A stretch of 64,000 bases of DNA, from contig NZ_JASLGR010000040.1 in assembly GCF_030150155.1 (NCBI RefSeq), forward strand, positions 1 through 64,000, given 5' to 3'. The notes under the pieces are model-generated. The model saw only the letters and a list, made by a program, of their open reading frames with translations. It did no database searches and was not told the DNA's origin. The position numbers and the translations under genes are program-made. This stretch comes from Nocardioides sp. (GTDB lineage Bacteria > Actinomycetota > Actinomycetes > Propionibacteriales > Nocardioidaceae). Within the stretch, counting starts at the first letter, position 1. Every line of letters starts with the position of its first letter. Positions 34,064 through 42,094 of the stretch are shown piece after piece.

Positions 34064-35800
34064 ATGACTGACTTCCAGACCATCCAGGCCGGCCTGCAGC
34101 AGATCGCTGTGGGCAAGGACCTGCGCATCCCGATGCGCGACGGTGTCGAGCTGGCCGCTGACGTCTACACCGGCACCCCGACCGACGCCGGGGAGATCGT
34201 TCCGCGTCCCGCACTGGTCGCGCTGTCGCCGTACGGCAAGGAGCTGCAGGCACTCGCTCTCACGATGCCGCCGCAGCGGCGGCCCTCCCCGATGTGGGAC
34301 GGCTGCATCGAGGCCGGTGACATCGCCCGCGTGGTCGACAACGGCTACGCGCACGTGATCGGCGACCTGCGTGGCTCGGGCGCCTCCGAGGGCGAGCACA
34401 TCGGCAACTACAACGCCGGTGGCGTCTCGCTGGGCCAGGACGCCTACGACTTCATCGAGTGGGTCGCCGCCCAGCCGTGGTGCGACGGCAACGTCGGCAT
34501 GATCGGGATCTCCTACTTCGGCTCGATGCAGGTGCTGGCCGCGGCCGAGCGCCCGCCGAGCCTGAAGGCGATCTTTGTCTCCGGCGGTCACTACGACTTC
34601 TACGAGACGACCTACCACGGTGGCGTGATGTGGCTGATGCCGCGCGCGGCGCGTGAGGGTCGCGGCGGCGACTCGGGCTGGGCCTTCACCGACCGGGTGA
34701 AGTCGCGGATGCTGGAGAACTGCACCCCGGAGGAGGTCCAGGCTCGGGTCGCCGAGCGGCTGGCCGACCCGGACGTGCAGGCGTGGCCGAACCTGTTCCA
34801 CACGCTGCACTACCCGACGAACCACGAGGCCTGGTTCGACATCATCACCAACGACGTCGACGGTGAGTGGTACGAGGAGCGCAACCCGGTCAACCTCGCC
34901 GAGAACATCGACATCCCGGTCTGGCTGCAGATCGACCAGGGCCGCGGCTGGACGATGGACGGCACCATCGAGTGCTTCAACCGGATCCCGGCCGCGAACA
35001 AGAAGCTGACCATCGGCCCCTACCCGCCGATGCAGTCGCGCCCCTTCATCGAGGAGCACGACAAGATGTTCCGCTGGTACGACAAGTGGATCAAGGGCAT
35101 CGACAACGGGGTCGACGAGGAGCCGGCCGTCTCGGTCTTCGTCGAGGGCTCGCGGTCGTACTCGCACGGTGACGCGTTCCCGACCCAGGAGGTCGAATAC
35201 CGCGAGATGTTCCTGCGTCCGCGCCGCAAGCTCTCCTTCGAGCCCGAGACGATGGCGGTCGAGTACGCCGCCCCGGACGGCTTCTTCCAGGCGCCGCTGA
35301 CCGTGACGGACCGGGTCGAGATCATCTCGTGGAGCTCCGACGTGTTCGAGGAGCCGACCACCCTGATGGGCACGGGTGCCTTCCACCTGTTCGCCTCGAT
35401 CGACACCGACGACACCAACTGGATCATGCGTCTGTGGGACGAGGCACCCGGCGGCAAGCGCCAGCTGCTCACCACCGCCTACCTGAAGGCGTCGATGCGC
35501 GAGCTGGTCGAGTCCGAGTCCACGCTGGGCTCCCCCGTCCACCCGCACACCCGCAAGGTGCCGGTGGAGCCGGGAGCGATCGAGGAGTACGTCCTCCGGG
35601 TCTACCCGATGGCCGCCACGATCCTGCCCGGCCACAAGATCGTGGTCGAGCTGTCCTGCAACGAGCCGATGGCCGACGAGCACAACTCGCTGCTCCCGCC
35701 CGACGCCTTCCACGTGCCGGTCGGTCGCCCCGTCCAGCACACGATCTACCGCGACGCTCACCACCAGTCGCGGCTGGTGCTGCCGTTCACCAAGGCCTGA
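34064..35800 (+). CDS. CocE/NonD family hydrolase (X-Pro dipeptidyl-peptidase S15 type)
   Basis: The 578-aa protein has IPMRDGVELAADVYTG at the N-terminus, GSGASEGEH at about 105 and the nucleophile in GNVGMIGISYFGSMQV (about 143). A cap follows, then a C-terminal jelly roll (IEEYVLRVYPMAATILPGHK). It is the architecture of cocaine esterase and alpha-amino acid ester hydrolases. It is the last gene of the operon and is followed by a strong terminator. Together with the other hydrolases it implies a multi-ester or amide substrate. Confidence 0.9.
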   Translation: MTDFQTIQAGLQQIAVGKDLRIPMRDGVELAADVYTGTPTDAGEIVPRPALVALSPYGKELQALALTMPPQRRPSPMWDGCIEAGDIARVVDNGYAHVIGDLRGSGASEGEHIGNYNAGGVSLGQDAYDFIEWVAAQPWCDGNVGMIGISYFGSMQVLAAAERPPSLKAIFVSGGHYDFYETTYHGGVMWLMPRAAREGRGGDSGWAFTDRVKSRMLENCTPEEVQARVAERLADPDVQAWPNLFHTLHYPTNHEAWFDIITNDVDGEWYEERNPVNLAENIDIPVWLQIDQGRGWTMDGTIECFNRIPAANKKLTIGPYPPMQSRPFIEEHDKMFRWYDKWIKGIDNGVDEEPAVSVFVEGSRSYSHGDAFPTQEVEYREMFLRPRRKLSFEPETMAVEYAAPDGFFQAPLTVTDRVEIISWSSDVFEEPTTLMGTGAFHLFASIDTDDTNWIMRLWDEAPGGKRQLLTTAYLKASMRELVESESTLGSPVHPHTRKVPVEPGAIEEYVLRVYPMAATILPGHKIVVELSCNEPMADEHNSLLPPDAFHVPVGRPVQHTIYRDAHHQSRLVLPFTKA

Positions 35801-35830
35801 GCCGTGGTCTGACGCAGCACACCGTGTCGC

Positions 35831-35863
35831 AAGCCCCGCAGTCGTGATCCGACTGCGGGGCTT
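35831..35863 (+). terminator. strong intrinsic terminator of the catabolic operon
   Basis: A 14-bp perfect stem (35831-35844 with 35850-35863), 5-nt loop and T-rich trail (TTGTTGCTT), 30 nt after the last stop. Confidence 0.88.
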
Positions 35864-35880
35864 GTTGCTTCTGCTTGGGG

Positions 35881-35946
35881 GTGAATCCGGATCTCGGGGG
35901 TGGTGAACCCGGATCTCGGCGGTGGCTAAGCCGGATTTCGGCGGGT
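35881..35946. repeat. three tandem 22-bp repeats, second locus
   Basis: Units start at 35881, 35903 and 35925 with consensus GTGAACCCGGATCTCGGCGG plus TG. They are the reverse complement of the family at 16669-16778. The third unit supplies the stop codon and last residues of the racemase-like gene. Confidence 0.9.
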
Positions 35947-36603
35947 GGGCTCGCGTCGGTCGAGGGCCGCCGCCACCGCACTGGCCGGGCTGGTCAGGAC
36001 CGGCGTGGCGAGGTCGACCAGGAGCGGGACGGCCCCGGCCATCGAGGCCTGGGCGAGCACCAGCACGTCGACCTCGTCCGCGAGCCGTCGTGCGGCGTCG
36101 GCGATGGTCTCCCGGTACGCCGCCTCCTGGCCGCTCTGGAAGAGCGCCCAGGCGCCCTCGACGACCTGCTCGCGCACCTCGACCTCGGCCCCCACGGCGC
36201 GTGCCTCGTCGGCCAGGAGCGCGAGGGTCGGTTCGAGGGTCGAGGCGACCGCCGCCAGGACACCGATCCGGGGTCCGGCGGCGACGGCTGCACGGGCCAT
36301 CGGCCGGTCGATCCTGACCACCGGCACCCCGAGGCTTCCCGCAACCTCTTCGGCCAGCGGTCCGAGGGTGGAGCAGGTGCAGACCACGACGTCGGCGCCG
36401 TCAGCCTCCAGCGCCGTGAGCGCCTCGCGGACGTCGACGCCCAGGGCGGCCCGCTCCGCGGCGCTCAACGGCTGCTGAGCGCGCGCCAGCAGCTCGGGCT
36501 GGACCCGGTGCAGCGCGGCGGCGGCGTCGGGCAGCAGGGCCTCGAACGTCTCGACGTGGACCTGCGCGGTGTGCAGGAACCCGATCCGGGGCGGCGTACT
36601 CAC
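35926..36603 (-). CDS. Asp/Glu racemase superfamily protein
   Basis: The 225-aa protein has the superfamily's first Cys in VVCTCSTLGPLAEE (about 75) and the duplicated fold (RIDRPMARAAVAAGPRIGVLA). The second catalytic position, normally a Cys, reads LAQASMAG. A one-Cys site resembles arylmalonate decarboxylase or maleate isomerase variants more than a two-Cys racemase. The last residues (TRRNPA) are encoded by the 22-bp repeat, so the repeat array has replaced or extended the original end. The GTG at 36603 is the start. Confidence 0.75.
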   Translation of the reverse strand: MSTPPRIGFLHTAQVHVETFEALLPDAAAALHRVQPELLARAQQPLSAAERAALGVDVREALTALEADGADVVVCTCSTLGPLAEEVAGSLGVPVVRIDRPMARAAVAAGPRIGVLAAVASTLEPTLALLADEARAVGAEVEVREQVVEGAWALFQSGQEAAYRETIADAARRLADEVDVLVLAQASMAGAVPLLVDLATPVLTSPASAVAAALDRREPTRRNPA

Positions 36604-36654
36604 GGAGGCATTCGACCACAGTCGCGCGGTCAGGAGACCTGGAGCCGCGGCGGG

Positions 36655-37092
36655 TCAGATCGGGAGGACCACGACGTGGCACCTGTCCCGCGGCGCGAGC
36701 ACCGGAACGATGCCGGCGTCGAAGGTCGCCAGGACGGCGCCATGCCGGGCCGCGACCTCGACGAGGTGGAGGTCCGTCACCTGACGGAAGCCGACCAGCA
36801 CCGAGAGATCGATCCGGGCCGTGATCGGGGACGTGTCATCGGGGAGGAAGGTCCAGCGCGCGTGGCGACGCATCGCCGCGAGCTGGGTCAGGACCTGCTG
36901 GCCGGTGAACTCGGCGCCGGTGACGGCACCGTTGAGCAGCAGCCGCACCAACGCAGACTCGGTGACAGGGGTCGTCGCCCACCGCCAGGTGGAGGCACGG
37001 AGAGCCTCGTGAGCCGCCCGGTGGTGCACGTGCGTGTCGAGGGCGAGCGCTACCAGGACGTTGGCGTCCAGGAGCCGCACTGCCTCAGTCAT
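36655..37092 (-). CDS. vapC: PIN-domain toxin (VapC type)
   Basis: The 145-aa PIN ribonuclease has LLDANVLVALALD with the first acidic residue at 10, TESALVRL, QVTDLHLVEVAARHGA with the distal Asp, and TFDAGIV. It would cleave RNA (often tRNA or rRNA) when freed from its antitoxin. The ATG at 37092 overlaps the antitoxin stop by 8 nt, the usual arrangement. Confidence 0.88.
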   Translation of the reverse strand: MTEAVRLLDANVLVALALDTHVHHRAAHEALRASTWRWATTPVTESALVRLLLNGAVTGAEFTGQQVLTQLAAMRRHARWTFLPDDTSPITARIDLSVLVGFRQVTDLHLVEVAARHGAVLATFDAGIVPVLAPRDRCHVVVLPI

Positions 37093-37315
37093 CACGGTGG
37101 GCCGCAACGAGCTCGTCGGTCACCTCGAACTCCGGACTGCCGTGCAGCACCTCGAAGGCGGTGAACGAGGTGTCGACCCGCATCGAGGACGCCGGGGCGC
37201 GCAGCCCACGGAGCGCCAGGCGCGACACGGCCTGGCCGAGGGAGGTTCCCTCAGCCTGCGCCAGAGCCCGCGCGGCGGCGAGCACCGTGTCGTCGATCTC
37301 CAACGTCGTCCGCAT
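37085..37315 (-). CDS. vapB: VapB-type antitoxin
   Basis: The 76-aa protein begins with a ribbon-helix-helix (MRTTLEIDDTVLAAARALAQ, then GTSLGQAVSRLALRGL) and ends in an acidic tail that would fill the toxin site. It is upstream of and overlaps vapC. Its promoter (TATGAT) is leaderless, so the antitoxin binding site should lie over the start region. Confidence 0.87.
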   Translation of the reverse strand: MRTTLEIDDTVLAAARALAQAEGTSLGQAVSRLALRGLRAPASSMRVDTSFTAFEVLHGSPEFEVTDELVAAHRDD

Positions 37316-37321
37316 CTCAGC

Positions 37322-37327
37322 ATCATA
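37322..37327 (-). promoter_or_regulatory. leaderless -10 box (TATGAT)
   Basis: Minus-strand TATGAT, 6 nt, then the vapB ATG at 37315. Confidence 0.65.
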
Positions 37328-37366
37328 ACATCAGCTCATCACCGAACGGATGCCGTCGAACGACAC

Positions 37367-37410
37367 GGCGAGGAGCCTCACGGTCACGCCTGACCATGAG
37401 GCTCCTCGCC
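37367..37410 (-). terminator. terminator after the MFS gene
   Basis: A 14-bp perfect stem (37367-37380 with 37397-37410) continues past one mismatch into a second 5-bp stem with a CGCC loop. It ends the MFS transcript and insulates the vapBC promoter. Confidence 0.85.
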
Positions 37411-37434
37411 GATCGCGCCCCTACGGGCGGGGTG

Positions 37435-39144
37435 TCAGTGCGCGCCGGTGACCTCGTGGATCACGTCCGTGCCCAGGTCGGCGGCGAGGTCGCGCGCCTC
37501 CTGCGAGCCGGACTTCGCGCCGACCAGGCCGACGGCGGTGAGGACCGCGGAGACAGCGGCGCAGATCGCGGCGCCCAGGAAGGTCGTGTTGAACGCGCTG
37601 CTGAGCGAGCTGAACGCGAGGTCGTGCAGCGCGAACGGCATGTCGACGAACGGCTTGCCCGTGCTCGGGTCCGACAGCACCGGAACCGAGTTGACCGCGA
37701 GCGGACCGGCGTTGCTGATCCCGTGCAGTGCACCCATCACGGCCTCGGTCGGGACGTGCGAGTCGAGCGGCTGGCCCAGCACGGTGAAGCCGGTCTTGGC
37801 GGCCTCACCGAGCGCGCCGTCGAGGCCGTCATTGAACTTGCTCTTGGAGATCGAGTTGTAGATCGCGCCACCGAGCACCGGACCGAGCGCGAAGCCGAAG
37901 TCGCGGAGCAGGTTGGTGGTGGCCGAGGCCATCCCGGCGAGACGGATCGGCACCGAGTTGATCGCGACGGCGGTGATGGAGCCGACGGTCAGGGCGAAGC
38001 CGATGCCGTTGAGCACCATCGGGGCGATGAAGCGGACCCACTGGCCGTTGTCCGGGGCGCCGTGGGCGTCGAGGAAGTCGTGCGCGTCGAAGGTCGAGGA
38101 CCAGAACGCCGCACCGGCGATGAAGGCGAAGCCGGCGGTGAGCACCCACTGCGGGCTGACGGAGTGGATCAGCTTGGCCACCAGCGGCACCAGCAGCATC
38201 GCGGGGACCTGGATGACCAGGAAGAGCAGGCCGATCCAGACGGCACCGATGTGCGCGACGGAGCCGAGGAACATCGTCATCGAGAAGCAGGTCGCCAGGT
38301 AGGCGAACATGCCGATCACGGCGGTGATGCCGGTGATCGCGAAGGCGCGGTTGGCGAAGAGCGAGAGGTGGATCAGCGGGGAGGCCGAACGGATCTCGAC
38401 GACCACGAAGGCGACCAGGAAGATCGCGGCGACGACGAAGCCGAGGATGATCCGACCCTGGCCGTAGCCGACCTCGGAGCCCTGGGTCAGCGCCCAGGTC
38501 AGGGAGACCAGACCGATGATGATGGTGGCCTGACCGGGCAGGTCGAGCTTGCGGCCCTCGGGGGCCGAGGAGTTGCGCGCCGGGAGGGCGGCGAAGAAGG
38601 CGACGGCGGCCAGCGCGGCCGGGATCCAGAAGCTCTCCTTCCAGTGGCCGTGCTCGGCGAGCACGCCCGCGCTGATCGGGGAAACAGCGGCACCGACGGA
38701 GAGGAAGCCGGCCCACAGCGCGATCGCCTGGGCGCGAGCCTTCGCGTCGGGCGCCGCAGCGGCGATCATCGTCAGCGAGATCGGGTACAGCGCACCGGCA
38801 CCGATACCGGCGACGGCCTGGCCGATCCACAGGTAGTGCACGTTGTCGGCCCCGGCGATGGTGACGATCTCACCGATCGCCAGCAGGACGAGGCCGCCGA
38901 GCAGGAGCTGCTTGCGACCGAAGAGGTCACCGAAGACGCCGAAGGTGAGCTCGAAGATCACCATCGCGGCAGCGAAGGAGGCACTGACCCAGGTGAGGTC
39001 GGCACCGGAGATGCCGAGCGAGCCCTGGATGGTGCCGAGGATCGAGGCAGGGAGCGAGTAGGCGACCTGAGCCACGAAGACGCCGAGACAGCCAGCGATC
39101 AGGGTCGGGACGTAGCCCGGGGACCGCACGTTGGATTGGTTCAT
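37435..39144 (-). CDS. MFS transporter (long, 14-helix type)
   Basis: The 569-aa permease starts GYVPTLIAGCLGVFVAQVAY and has FGVFGDLFGRKQLLLGGLVL after helix 2, with about 14 hydrophobic segments and a long loop near residues 470-530 before the last helix. The length and loop are unusual. It is divergent from a TetR with 214 bp between, and may serve the nearby catabolic operon as importer or exporter. AGCGGAAC lies before the ATG, so it is leadered. Confidence 0.83.
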   Translation of the reverse strand: MNQSNVRSPGYVPTLIAGCLGVFVAQVAYSLPASILGTIQGSLGISGADLTWVSASFAAAMVIFELTFGVFGDLFGRKQLLLGGLVLLAIGEIVTIAGADNVHYLWIGQAVAGIGAGALYPISLTMIAAAAPDAKARAQAIALWAGFLSVGAAVSPISAGVLAEHGHWKESFWIPAALAAVAFFAALPARNSSAPEGRKLDLPGQATIIIGLVSLTWALTQGSEVGYGQGRIILGFVVAAIFLVAFVVVEIRSASPLIHLSLFANRAFAITGITAVIGMFAYLATCFSMTMFLGSVAHIGAVWIGLLFLVIQVPAMLLVPLVAKLIHSVSPQWVLTAGFAFIAGAAFWSSTFDAHDFLDAHGAPDNGQWVRFIAPMVLNGIGFALTVGSITAVAINSVPIRLAGMASATTNLLRDFGFALGPVLGGAIYNSISKSKFNDGLDGALGEAAKTGFTVLGQPLDSHVPTEAVMGALHGISNAGPLAVNSVPVLSDPSTGKPFVDMPFALHDLAFSSLSSAFNTTFLGAAICAAVSAVLTAVGLVGAKSGSQEARDLAADLGTDVIHEVTGAH

Positions 39145-39305
39145 TTCTGTTCCGCTTCTAGACGGGCGCCTGCGCTCGGAACCACTCCCGGATCAGTTCT
39201 GAGTTGCAGCGACTTTGTACATCGACTTGTGACCCCGATCACCGGGATCGCGTGAACCGTGTCACATCGCTTTACGGCATGTCAAGGAAAAACGCAGGAT
39301 GTATT

Positions 39306-39320
39306 ACGACCTGGCGTCGT
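39306..39320. promoter_or_regulatory. inverted repeat in the MFS/TetR divergent region
   Basis: ACGAC-CTGGC-GTCGT is a perfect 5-bp repeat 26 bp before the tetR -10 box. It is a candidate operator; nothing else clear was seen in the rest of 39145-39358. Confidence 0.3.
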
Positions 39321-39345
39321 GGTCACTGTGCATACGAGGGCCGGA

Positions 39346-39351
39346 TACAGT
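39346..39351 (+). promoter_or_regulatory. probable leaderless -10 box (TACAGT)
   Basis: TACAGT, 7 nt, then the TetR ATG at 39359. Confidence 0.5.
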
Positions 39352-39358
39352 TCGGCGC

Positions 39359-39982
39359 ATGGCGAACCTGCGCGAAGCCCAGAAGCAGATGACGCGGCGG
39401 CTCCTGCTCGATGCAGGGCTCGACCTCTTCATCGCCCAGGGGTACGGCGCCACCACGATCGACGACATCGCGAAGGCGGCCGGGACGACCCGCGTCACCT
39501 TCTACGCGTACTTCCCCTCGCGCAGCGAGCTGATGAAGGCGCTCATCGACGAGCGCCTCAACGAGACCCTGAAGCGGGTCGGCTCCCCCGCCCACGGCTC
39601 GACGGCACAGGACCTGGTCACCACCGTGACCGACGGCTCCTACCGGGCGATCCGCGAGTGGGTCGAGGGCCGAGCCGACAACTGGCACCTGATCCACCCG
39701 CTGATCCGGATCGGCCGCGAGGCCGCCGTGATCGACCCCGAGCTCGGCAACCTGGTCGAGCGCTGGATGGAGGAGGCGATCGGCGACATCGAGGACGGCC
39801 TCACCCAGGCCGGACGCCTCGAGCCGCACCAGCGCCACTTCCGCGGGGTGCTGGCGATGGCCCAGCTCGACTTCGTCGCCCAGAACTGGGCGTCCGCGGG
39901 TGTCGAGGAGTGGAAGATCGACAGGACCGGGATGCTCGACGAGCTCGCCGCGAGCTGGACCAAGCTGCTCTCCCAGCCCTGA
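39359..39982 (+). CDS. TetR family regulator
   Basis: The 207-aa protein has a TetR domain at 12-58 (RRLLLDAGLDLFIAQGYGAT, TIDDIAKAAGTTRVTFYAYF) and a Trp-rich ligand domain. It is divergent from the long MFS gene and is the nearest free regulator to the 29-36 kb catabolic operon. An earlier in-frame start is rejected in favour of the ATG that follows TACAGT. It ends at a terminator shared with the convergent MFS gene. Confidence 0.86.
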   Translation: MANLREAQKQMTRRLLLDAGLDLFIAQGYGATTIDDIAKAAGTTRVTFYAYFPSRSELMKALIDERLNETLKRVGSPAHGSTAQDLVTTVTDGSYRAIREWVEGRADNWHLIHPLIRIGREAAVIDPELGNLVERWMEEAIGDIEDGLTQAGRLEPHQRHFRGVLAMAQLDFVAQNWASAGVEEWKIDRTGMLDELAASWTKLLSQP

Positions 39983-39991
39983 GACGCACCA

Positions 39992-40032
39992 GTTCCGGTG
40001 GGGGCGAGCATGCACCCACCCCCCACCGGAAC
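39992..40032. terminator. bidirectional terminator
   Basis: A 13-bp perfect stem (39992-40004 with 40020-40032) with a 15-nt loop between the convergent TetR and MFS genes. Confidence 0.82.
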
Positions 40033-40050
40033 CCGCACCGAGCGTGAGGA

Positions 40051-41589
40051 TCAGTCGACGACCAGGCCGTCGGTCAGCTGGTGGGCCAGCTCCTCGACCG
40101 ACTCCGGCTCCCGCTCGCGCAGCAGCGTCAGCGCGAGTACGGCGACCACGGCAGCCACCACCGCCGCGACGATCGAGGCGGCATGCAACCCAGTCAGGAA
40201 CGCATCACGCGCCTGCGTGGCCACCTCGGCGGGCAGCTCAGCCGGCACGATCCCCTGCGAGACCGCCTCGGCCAGGTCGGCCGAGACGCCACCGGCGCCC
40301 ACCCGGCCCGACACGACAGCGGCCAGCACCGCCGTGCCGAGCGCACCACCGAGCTGAATGCAGGTGGTCTGGAACCCGCCTGCGACGCCGGCCAGATGGA
40401 CGGGCGCGCCACCCATGATCGCCTCGGCACCCGAAGGGATCGCGAAGCCTGAACCGAACGCGATCAGGACGAACGGGATGGCGAGCCACCAGTAGCTCGA
40501 GTCGGCGTCGTTGCCCACCAGCCCGATCAGGCCGACCGCCATCAACAGCAGTCCGAGCGCCACGGTGCGCCGCGCACCGAACCGTGCGGCCAGGCCGGCC
40601 CCCATCGGCGCAGAGATGATCGAGATCGCGCTCAGCGGCAGCATCTGGACCCCGGCCTCGATGGTGCTCGATCCCCGGGTGTTCATCAGGTACAGCGTGA
40701 TCAGGAAGGTGATCCCGAGGAGTGCGAAGAAGTTCGCCACGAACGCGAGTCCGCCGATGCTGACGCCGCGCGAGGCCAACAGGGACGGCGGCAGCAGCGG
40801 CGTACGCACTCTCGCTTCGACCCCCACGAAGAGCGCGAGCACGACGAGCCCGAGAACGATCGTGCCCACGGTGCGCAGGTCGCCCCAGCCCCAGGACGCC
40901 GACTGCACGACGCCGAAAACGACACAGAAGAGGGCAGCACCGAGCAGGAGGACACCGGCCAGATCGATGTGGGAGTCCCCCTCAGCGGTGGACTCGCGCA
41001 GCACGATCAGGCCGAAGATCAGGCCGAGCACAGCGATGGGGGCGTTGATGTAGAAGACGCTCTCCCAGGTGACCTTCTCCACCAGGACGCCGGCGATCAG
41101 CGGCCCGGCCGCGATCGCCACCGAGGAGATGCCTCCCCAGATGCCGACCGCCATCCCGAACTTCTCCCGGGGCCAGGTGGCCCGCAGCAACGCAAGGGTC
41201 TGCGGCATCAACAGTGCTGCACCGACACCCTGCACCGCGCGGAGCGCGATCACGCCACCGATCGTCCCGATCAGGCCGATGCCGACCGAGGTCACGGCGA
41301 AGACCACGAGGCCGGCGAGGTAGAGCCGCTTGCGCCCGAACCGGTCACCGAGCTTGCCGCCCAGGACGAGCAGCACGGCCAGCGCCAGGAGGTAGGAGTT
41401 GGTGACCCACTGGAGCTGGGAGAACGAGGCCCCCAGGTCGGCGGCGATCGCCGGATTGGCAATCGAGACCACGGTGGCATCGAGGCCGACCATGAAGAGG
41501 CCGAAGCAGACGGCAGCGAGAGTCAGGACGGGATTTCCGCCTGAGGGACGGACTGAGCCGTCCTCGGGAAGCATCGGCGCGGGGCCCAT
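40051..41589 (-). CDS. MFS transporter, DHA2 (EmrB/QacA) type
   Basis: The 512-aa 14-helix pump has LDATVVSIANPAIAADLGAS in helix 1 and GGKLGDRFGRKRLYLAGLVV. ATG 41589 is chosen because GAGGAG is 10 nt away; a GTG 9 nt upstream is too close to that sequence. It is divergent from a MarR regulator with a perfect palindrome between, the classical layout of a MarR-controlled drug efflux pump. Confidence 0.88.
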   Translation of the reverse strand: MGPAPMLPEDGSVRPSGGNPVLTLAAVCFGLFMVGLDATVVSIANPAIAADLGASFSQLQWVTNSYLLALAVLLVLGGKLGDRFGRKRLYLAGLVVFAVTSVGIGLIGTIGGVIALRAVQGVGAALLMPQTLALLRATWPREKFGMAVGIWGGISSVAIAAGPLIAGVLVEKVTWESVFYINAPIAVLGLIFGLIVLRESTAEGDSHIDLAGVLLLGAALFCVVFGVVQSASWGWGDLRTVGTIVLGLVVLALFVGVEARVRTPLLPPSLLASRGVSIGGLAFVANFFALLGITFLITLYLMNTRGSSTIEAGVQMLPLSAISIISAPMGAGLAARFGARRTVALGLLLMAVGLIGLVGNDADSSYWWLAIPFVLIAFGSGFAIPSGAEAIMGGAPVHLAGVAGGFQTTCIQLGGALGTAVLAAVVSGRVGAGGVSADLAEAVSQGIVPAELPAEVATQARDAFLTGLHAASIVAAVVAAVVAVLALTLLREREPESVEELAHQLTDGLVVD

Positions 41590-41609
41590 GGGTGACACAC
41601 TCCTCAGTA

Positions 41610-41631
41610 GTTATGGTTCTATAACCATAAC
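41610..41631. promoter_or_regulatory. MarR operator candidate
   Basis: A perfect 9-bp inverted repeat GTTATGGTT-CTAT-AACCATAAC lies between the divergent pump and marR genes, 21 nt before the pump start and directly upstream of the marR -10 box. Confidence 0.75.
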
Positions 41632-41637
41632 ACCAAC

Positions 41638-41643
41638 TACACT
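41638..41643 (+). promoter_or_regulatory. leaderless -10 box (TACACT)
   Basis: TACACT, 6 nt, then the MarR ATG at 41650. Confidence 0.6.
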
Positions 41644-41649
41644 GGGCGC

Positions 41650-42093
41650 ATGACCGCTGTGAGCGACGCTGGCCTCGCAGGGCTCGCGGACACCGTGTTG
41701 AAGCTGGCAGCGAAGCTCGATATCCGCAGCCCAGCACTGCGTGACGTCATCCCCCTGACCGGCACGGAGATCGCCGTGATGCGCGAGATCCACCAACTCG
41801 ACCGACCCAGCCCCAGTCAGATCGCCGACGCCACAGGCCTGCAGCGCAGCAACGTCAGCACGGCCTTGCGCAACCTCGAGGCGCGAGGCCTGGTGGTGCG
41901 TCAGCACTCCGCCGGCGACGCCCGCGCGATCGAGCTGATCGCCACCCCTCTCGCCGGCGAGATCCTCCAGCGGATCCATGATTACTGGGTGACCCGCCTC
42001 CGCGCCCTCCCCCCGACGCTCCAAGCCGAGGGAGTCGCCGCTGTCGACGTCCTCGCCCGGATCGCCTCCGTCCTCTCCGAGCAGGGAGCCTGA
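41650..42093 (+). CDS. MarR family regulator
   Basis: The 147-aa winged-helix protein has LTGTEIAVMREIHQL, then SQIADATGLQRSNVSTALRN and LEARGLVVRQHSAGDARAIE. It has no Cys, so it is not a thiol sensor of the OhrR type. It should bind the palindrome at 41610-41631 and control the divergent efflux pump and itself. The alpha/beta hydrolase gene begins one base after its stop and is co-transcribed. Confidence 0.9.
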   Translation: MTAVSDAGLAGLADTVLKLAAKLDIRSPALRDVIPLTGTEIAVMREIHQLDRPSPSQIADATGLQRSNVSTALRNLEARGLVVRQHSAGDARAIELIATPLAGEILQRIHDYWVTRLRALPPTLQAEGVAAVDVLARIASVLSEQGA

Positions 42094-42094
42094 G

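Noticed and set aside
32936..35764. A 942-codon minus-strand open frame over the MBL and CocE-type genes.
   Set aside because: No recognisable motif; the plus-strand genes have complete active sites and operon spacing.
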